Positions 58,778 to 64,000 of a stretch of 64,000 nt of DNA are shown here, in pieces. The position numbers and the translations under genes are program-made. Source of the DNA: Trema orientale (taxonomy: Eukaryota; Streptophyta; Magnoliopsida; Rosales; Cannabaceae). The notes beneath the pieces were generated by a model. It worked only from the letters and a program-made list of their open reading frames with translations. It had not been told where the DNA came from and did not search any database. Position 1 is the first letter of the stretch. Each line of letters opens with the position of its first letter. The stretch is taken from positions 1,270,353 through 1,334,352 of the forward strand of contig JXTC01000043.1 in assembly GCA_002914845.1 (NCBI GenBank), written 5' to 3'.

Positions 58778-60121
58778 TCAGACTGAGCAAGGACTTTGCC
58801 ACATAGATATATCAGTAATAAGGTCCCGTAGCTGATCAATGAGAATCTTGAGGTACGAATTCTTGTTCGCAAGCTCCTAAGTTCAGAAACACAATCCATA
58901 AAAGTTAATGCATATGCATATCCAACTATCATTTAGAAATAGAGCTCTCAGAAAGCATATACTTAAATACAGCTTATAAACACTACCTTTCTCAAATTGG
59001 AAGCTCGCTCTTCCAAATTCTCAATCTCTACTTGTTCTGCTTGGGATAATGAACCAGTTGCAGTTTCAAATGCTCCCCCCTGTTTCAAGATAAAGAACCC
59101 CAGATTAAATGCTTAATATACACACATATATCAAAAAACAAACACACAAAAGACCGGATATTAAAAAGAACCTAAAAAAGCATGAAACTTCTCGTCTAAT
59201 TCTTATGCAGTGATTAAATCTAGCAAAGGCTTCTAAGAATCAATTCTTATGTATTGCTGTTTCAACTTTTCTCCCCAAAGTTGCTAACCCTTCACCCAAT
59301 GGACCTGTACTAAAGTGAAGATACCTACTAAAAGACCAGAATCTAACGCAGCTGGCAATGTCATTCTCATAAACTTCCCTAACTTGTCTGGTTTTTCGGT
59401 CATTGGGTCAGAAAAATTCCATCTCCTCACTTGATACAACTCCTCTGATTCTACCAAATCATCAGCATTAACAAGATACTGAAGGCCAAAGCTGATTATC
59501 ACCACCAAAGATGTTCATATTGTCAAATAATCTCTTTTGAACAAAACCCAATTCTTATATTCACTCATTCTCTAAAGGGGTTCCGTGCTTTTGCTCAAAA
59601 GTCAAGAAATTTCAGTAACAAATTATCGGTGCCCTAATTTGACAAATTGACAATGAATGCATCAAAATTAACAAGAAGAGGGATTCTGAATTTACTCTTT
59701 GAGAAGAAGTGGGAATCGCGGAGAGAATGGCACGAAGCGAAGCGACGGCGTTTCTGTAGCGAAACTGAGCCTCGGCGAGAGGTCCCCCGGCACCACCACT
59801 AGCACCACCAGAACCACCCAGCTCGCCGTGATGATGGGCGGAAGCGTTATCGGAAGAAGAGGCGTCCCCATTGACGACGCCGCCGTTTGAGAGGCCATTT
59901 GCAGCGGGAGTGGCCGAGCTAGGAGGAGGAGGAGGAGGAGGAGAAGAAGAGGAAGAAGTAGTGGACCACAAGGCGGGGTTGCAGAGCTCGTCGTTCATGG
60001 AGGAGAGGATCTTGAAAGCGGCCTCTATGGTGTCTTCTAGATGCTTCTGGCCCTCCATTGCTAGCTCCTGTGTCGTCTTAGGGTTTGTTACTGTCAATGC
60101 ATTAACGGCCTTCTCTTCCAT
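58778..60121 (-). CDS. MED30: Mediator subunit 30 (plant MED30), 3 exons, 205 aa
   Basis: MED30 is a head-associated subunit of the Mediator complex, which links transcription factors to RNA polymerase II in the nucleus. Exons 60121-59696, 59079-58987 and 58876-58778 are all phase 0 (142+31+33 codons). Conserved N-terminus: [20 protein letters not shown] and [18 protein letters not shown]. Then comes a low-complexity Ser/Pro/Gly region with a Pro run and [15 protein letters not shown] (about residues 55-115), then [20 protein letters not shown]. Exon 2 ([20 protein letters not shown]) and exon 3 ([20 protein letters not shown], end [12 protein letters not shown]) form the conserved C-terminal coiled coil. 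The low-complexity linker is the variable part of plant MED30. A GTCGTTT array lies 115 bp upstream. Confidence 0.92.
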
Positions 60122-60235
60122 CTTTTTGGCCTCTCTTGGTACTGCTTTAGTTTCTCAGAATCAGAGAAATTTTCTTGGTTCCCAAACAGAGGCAGGTTCG
60201 AAGTCCCATATATTGGTATAATATAAGAAATTTAT

Positions 60236-60396
60236 GTCGTTTCATAAATTTCTGTCGTTTACATGTGGTACTGTCGTTTTCGTTCGTGTTCTTACGGTTC
60301 TAACATTGTTGTCGTTTCCTATAATTTGTCATTTTGGTGAATTCAGTTGTTTTCTCTTTGTCGTTTTACAATATATTGTCGTTTTTAATGTCGTTT
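60236..60396 (+). repeat. Second GTCGTTT array (7 exact copies in 161 bp)
   Basis: Exact GTCGTTT starts at 60236, 60254, 60273, 60311, 60360, 60378 and 60390, again all on the plus strand and with irregular spacing. It lies in the MED30 promoter, 115 bp before the ATG. On the MED30 sense strand the motif reads AAACGAC. The same word fills 39987-40977. Confidence 0.88.
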
Positions 60397-60881
60397 CAAA
60401 TTTAAAGAGGTTCCCACAGAGAAAGAAAAGTAACGGGAAAAAAAAAAAAGAAAAAAGGCTGGTGCTTGATTTGATTTCCTCAAGAAAAAGACTTGGAAAC
60501 GATGGAATTGGAGCCAGGGGAACTGGGAAGTAGTGAACCTTGAGGACACAAAAACAAAATGAAAATGCACTCAGTGAAGCGGTGAAGAAGAAATCATTTG
60601 CAATATAAGTAAAAGTAAAAGCAAAGGATCCACCATCTCTTAAGGGTAATGGTAGAGATAGCTGTACTTGTAATGCCCCTGTTACTATTGGGGAACCAAG
60701 CAAACCCCCTGTAGCACTCATATGAAGATAAACAATAATGTAGGAAAAAGAGATGTGTACATATGATTTAGACTAACCAAAAATCAACAAGTTTCTAGCG
60801 TAGTCAAAATTAAAAACCTGGGATGAAACTAATGTCAAAACTCTTGTTAATTTGGTCATGGGGAAACTACAAAAACACAAG

Positions 60882-60920
<39 letters not shown>

Positions 60921-62239
60921 CTGATCTATAGTTTATACTAGTCTTCAACAAAACCTGGCCTCATATTATTATTTTTAGAAGGCACAGTTGACAAAGAAAG
61001 AGATATTGTTACCTTAAAAATCTTACATTATGCAACTCCTCTTTCGTATTAGTGCGAACTGCCAACTGCCAAGTCGATATCAAAGTCATACCAATGAACA
61101 CTATTCAAACTTAAAAAATTCAAATGAACACAACGGATACAAAAAATGGGAAAATAGAAATAACCGAAACTCGTTAGTGTTAGACAACCGTAAAAATAGA
61201 AATAAATGAATTAAATGGTTTATGAAATCGAAAATTTTAACATGAAAGACCAATGACAAAAGTTTTAGATTAAAAAGGGAAACTTTAAACCCCCCACCAA
61301 AAAAAAAAAAAGAAGAAGAAAAAAATCAAAGTTAAAAAGCCCTCTTTCAGATTAGTGCCGACTGGCAAGTATGCATCAAACGTACTTTCCAAGTCAATTT
61401 TACTTAAACTTAAAACCAAAACGGTAAAAAAAAATAAAAAATCGAGAGAATGGGAAACTAATTAAAAACAAAATAAGGAAACAAGTTACAACTTTCACTA
61501 CTCTATATAAATACATAGAAATATGCGATTGTTCAATCATAAATCACAGAACTATTTCTCTTCGTCTCTTTGTTCAATCACAAATCACAGTAGTATTTCT
61601 CTTCGTCGATCTCTCAACTTCACAACTGAATTAGCATCTTCACAGTAGTATTTTTACAGCTTATGGAAATTATGTCCTCAAAATCTTGATTTTTGGATTA
61701 ATTATAGCACAAATAGCTAGCCCTTTTGAGCCCAAGGATACCCAAGAATGTAGAATCTAAGATCTGGTTTAACCCAAGAATGTAATCACACTAGACAACT
61801 GCAAGAATCAACACGAGAAGAGCACCAGGTTTTTTCTTGGTTCAGATTCTAAATTTAAATATAGTAAAGAATATTGTCTAGCAACAAGTAAAGTTCTCTT
61901 GAGAAGCAAAGAAAGATATATTACGAAACTATTGCTTTGGCACCAAAAATATTTAATGAGTAATAAAGTTGAAAACCCAATTGAGTGATTGACTATCAAT
62001 TTCCATCTTGACTACAATACAATTACTTATGATGATGTTCCTCCTGAATACAATATAAGTACTTATGATGATGTTTGCCTAAAGAGGAGGGAGAATCAGC
62101 ATTGAATGGTAATATATGTAAGTAGCCGGGCAAGGGGCATATACATTCTCACCAAAAGGTAATTACAACATGAGAAGTGGTTATAGTGAATTTAGTAAAA
62201 TAGGTAGAGAGAACCAAATATATATTATACATTGTTGAG

Positions 62240-62271
<32 letters not shown>

Positions 62272-62311
62272 TTAACACCACCATGTTGTGGCAAAAGCAC
62301 TTTTAGCTATG
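60397..62311. other. Intergenic, upstream of MED30 and downstream of the DUF1499 gene
   Basis: (TA)n at 60887-60914. A segment near 61035-61100 is imperfectly repeated near 61340-61400 (CCTCTTTC(G/A)(T/G)ATTAGTGC then ACTG(C/G)CAA). TTGTTCAATCA(T/C)AAATCACAG occurs at about 61531 and 61569. (ATA)n at 62238-62267. No gene was recognised. Confidence 0.5.
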
Positions 62312-63977
62312 CTATTCCATGGAATCAAAACTTGGAGCATACCAGCCCAATTGGTCTATGATTCGCTTGACACGCTCTTCTTGTCCCTTTGAATCCCCCA
62401 AAGCTGTCGTGAAGGGATAGACATAGGTAACTTTTTTCGCCAAAGCCCTGTAAGCAACTACATCTCCTTTCACCAAAAACTCCAGCACATCTCGACTGAA
62501 CCCGCCATCAACCTCGGCTAGTAGATATTGTCCTGCAGTTGTCTTCATGGTCAGTAACGTTTTATAACGAATATGTTTGTATATGATTCTCCAGTTTTCA
62601 AGTTGTCGATTACTTATGGTTGATTACTTATAGTCTACTGATATTTTTTTTAAGTCGTTGGATTATTATTATCTAACGGCTATTATAATTTTAGTAGTTA
62701 AAAAAAAAATAAAAATAAGTATTTAATTTTTCTCTCTCTAATTTTTAACGTGAAAAGACGTACATGATCAATTTTAATTAAATAAAACAATACTTATTTA
62801 GCTTTTATCATAAAAAAATATACACGATCAATTTTAATTTGGCAAAACAATACTTATAAATAGGTTTTAAAAAAAAAAGACCTCCCGGATTGATGCCCAT
62901 ATATATATATATAATGTTGAAGCATCGACTGTAAAAGCCCGTGTGTGCAACAATGCATCAAAAATATGGAGGGAAATCAACACATGGTCTTCATCCAAAC
63001 TAGCACAATCTAATTTTCTTCATAAATCACAGTAACTCTTTGTTTACCCTCGATCAATTTTAGTTCAAAATTTCTAAGCTCTTACCCCAGTCTACTCCCA
63101 ACTTTTCGACTCGGGCTAAAGTAACTTCAGCTAAGTTCATTTTACTTACCATCAGGGGTATCTTCCACAACTTGAATTTTGGCATTTCCTTGAGTTTTCA
63201 AGATTGCTTCTTGTAATTTCTGCTTTAACAAAACAAACACGTTTAAGGATCATGAGGTTAAGCTTAAATTATAGTTTGACCCCCCCAAATAAAATTAGGA
63301 CCTATAAGACCTAAGCAAAACCAAACAGTTTCAGCTCAGAGGCGTAAGACTTCATTTAAAATAAAAAAATTAAAAAAAAAACACCTGAATGGCATTGTCT
63401 GAAGAATTCTCTGGAATCCTGCATGGGAATGCAAATGATGATGATTTCGGATTTGTGGATATACAGCCAGGATTTGTAGATGGGCAAGGTCTGATTTTCC
63501 TGCAAAAACATAAAAGGCATAGTATATAGTGTATCTTTTTTCAACAGTAAACAATAAAACGATACATCTATACTAGGTTAAAGTTAAGCAGAGGAGAAAA
63601 AAGGAGCACAACCCACTAAAGAGGAAAGGAGGGAAATTAGAAATCAGTAGCTAATCTCTAATTTTCTATCTAAAAATACAAATTTGCACATACCCATGTT
63701 GGAGTCCAGTCTCCAGATTCTTGGATTGAGAAAAAGGGGTAGTGGGAGAGGGGAAAGAGGGAGAATTGAGAGAAGGGATTGCTAAACAGGACAATGGGGA
63801 ACCGATACTCAAGGTTACAGTGAGGGCCAAAGAGAGTAGACTGGGAATGAGTATGGGTTTGGGGTCTGGCCCAGTTTGGAGAATGGCTCTTGGCCTTTGT
63901 GGGTGTACAACAGAGGCATTAGTAGTGAGTAAGTGTGTGGAGAGTGAAGCTAGCTGAGGTTGAAGAAGATGACCCAT
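62312..63977 (-). CDS. Thylakoid lumen DUF1499 protein (17.9 kDa lumenal protein type), 4 exons, 229 aa
   Basis: Exons 63977-63694, 63499-63385, 63219-63150 and 62532-62312 join in frame (690 nt). The N-terminus is Ser/Thr/Arg-rich (MGHLLQPQLASLSTHLLTTN, then HPQRPRAILQTG), like a chloroplast transit peptide. A hydrophobic thylakoid-type segment follows (LIPSLLSLALTVTLSIGSPL) and ends in SCLAIP, a plausible lumenal cleavage site. The mature part has the DUF1499 look: KIRPCPSTNPGCISTNPKSS, RIPENSSDNAIQKL and YLLAEVDGGFSRDVLEFLV. It matches the family annotated as thylakoid lumenal 17.9 kDa protein; its biochemical role is not established. No twin arginine is obvious before the hydrophobic core, so import through Sec is possible. 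Stop TAG at 62312-62314. Confidence 0.82.
62655..62895. repeat. Diverged relative of the (TA)n-targeting MITE, in the 3' flank of the DUF1499 gene
   Basis: Contains GTCGTTGGATTATTATTATCTAACGGCTATTAT, comparable to GCCGTTGGATCACCATTAGATGATGATCCAATGGCTA at 18483. It also has reverse-oriented GTGAAAAGACGTACATGATC, and ends AAAAGACCTCCCGGATTG before (TA)n. It lies inside intron 3 of the DUF1499 gene (62533-63149). Ends are diverged. Confidence 0.55.
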
Positions 63978-64000
63978 TAATAATCTATGTCCGTTAATTC

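Overview
The window is nuclear DNA of a flowering plant, almost certainly a eudicot. It is AT-rich, its genes have many introns with GT-AG borders, and it carries plant-only families (MIKC MADS-box, non-specific phospholipase C, CBS-PB1 proteins, DUF3339, plant MED30, a thylakoid-lumen DUF1499 protein) among abundant MITEs, a SINE and an LTR retrotransposon. One 683-base N gap (17776-18458) and a single N (31538) are assembly gaps. I cannot name the species.

Layout. 1-10 kb is decayed mobile DNA: a FAR1/MULE-type transposase pseudogene running off the left edge, a coiled-coil fragment and a GRF zinc-finger exon with amber stops, and a multi-exon HMG-box plus Ulp1-protease gene with one in-frame stop. 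10.7-12.2 kb holds a triplet-repeat-rich putative gene and a mucin-like 69-bp tandem repeat. 12.9-16.4 kb is a truncated Copia element on the minus strand with one LTR, a primer binding site, gag, integrase and partial reverse transcriptase. 16.9-28.6 kb is a local segmental duplication. Copy B (24.8-28.6 kb) has an apparently intact small DUF761-like gene and a complete 7-exon MADS-box gene. Copy A (17.1-21.8 kb) has a frameshifted DUF761-like copy and a MADS copy that lacks its first two exons and has a broken splice donor. Copy A has been hit by MITEs whose empty sites are still visible in copy B. A third block (21.8-23.9 kb) is a paralogue of 41.4-42.7 kb. It lacks the DUF3339 gene present there and carries a hAT-type insertion with a perfect 8-bp target duplication. 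29-39 kb is intergenic, with tandem arrays, a fold-back repeat and a Tourist-like MITE. 39-42 kb has two DUF3339 genes on the minus strand flanking an array of the heptamer GTCGTTT. 45.2-49.5 kb is a 14-exon CBS-PB1 gene. 50-55.8 kb is intergenic with a PIF/Harbinger-like element and a clean SINE. 55.8-58.0 kb is a 3-exon NPC phospholipase C gene. 58.8-60.1 kb is MED30 (minus strand), with a second GTCGTTT array directly upstream. 62.3-64.0 kb is a 4-exon thylakoid-lumen DUF1499 gene (minus strand).

The intact genes are unrelated housekeeping or regulatory genes and not a pathway. Two things stand out. One is the duplication history, read from paired filled and empty sites. The other is the pair of one-stranded GTCGTTT arrays near 40 kb and 60 kb, for which I know no described family.
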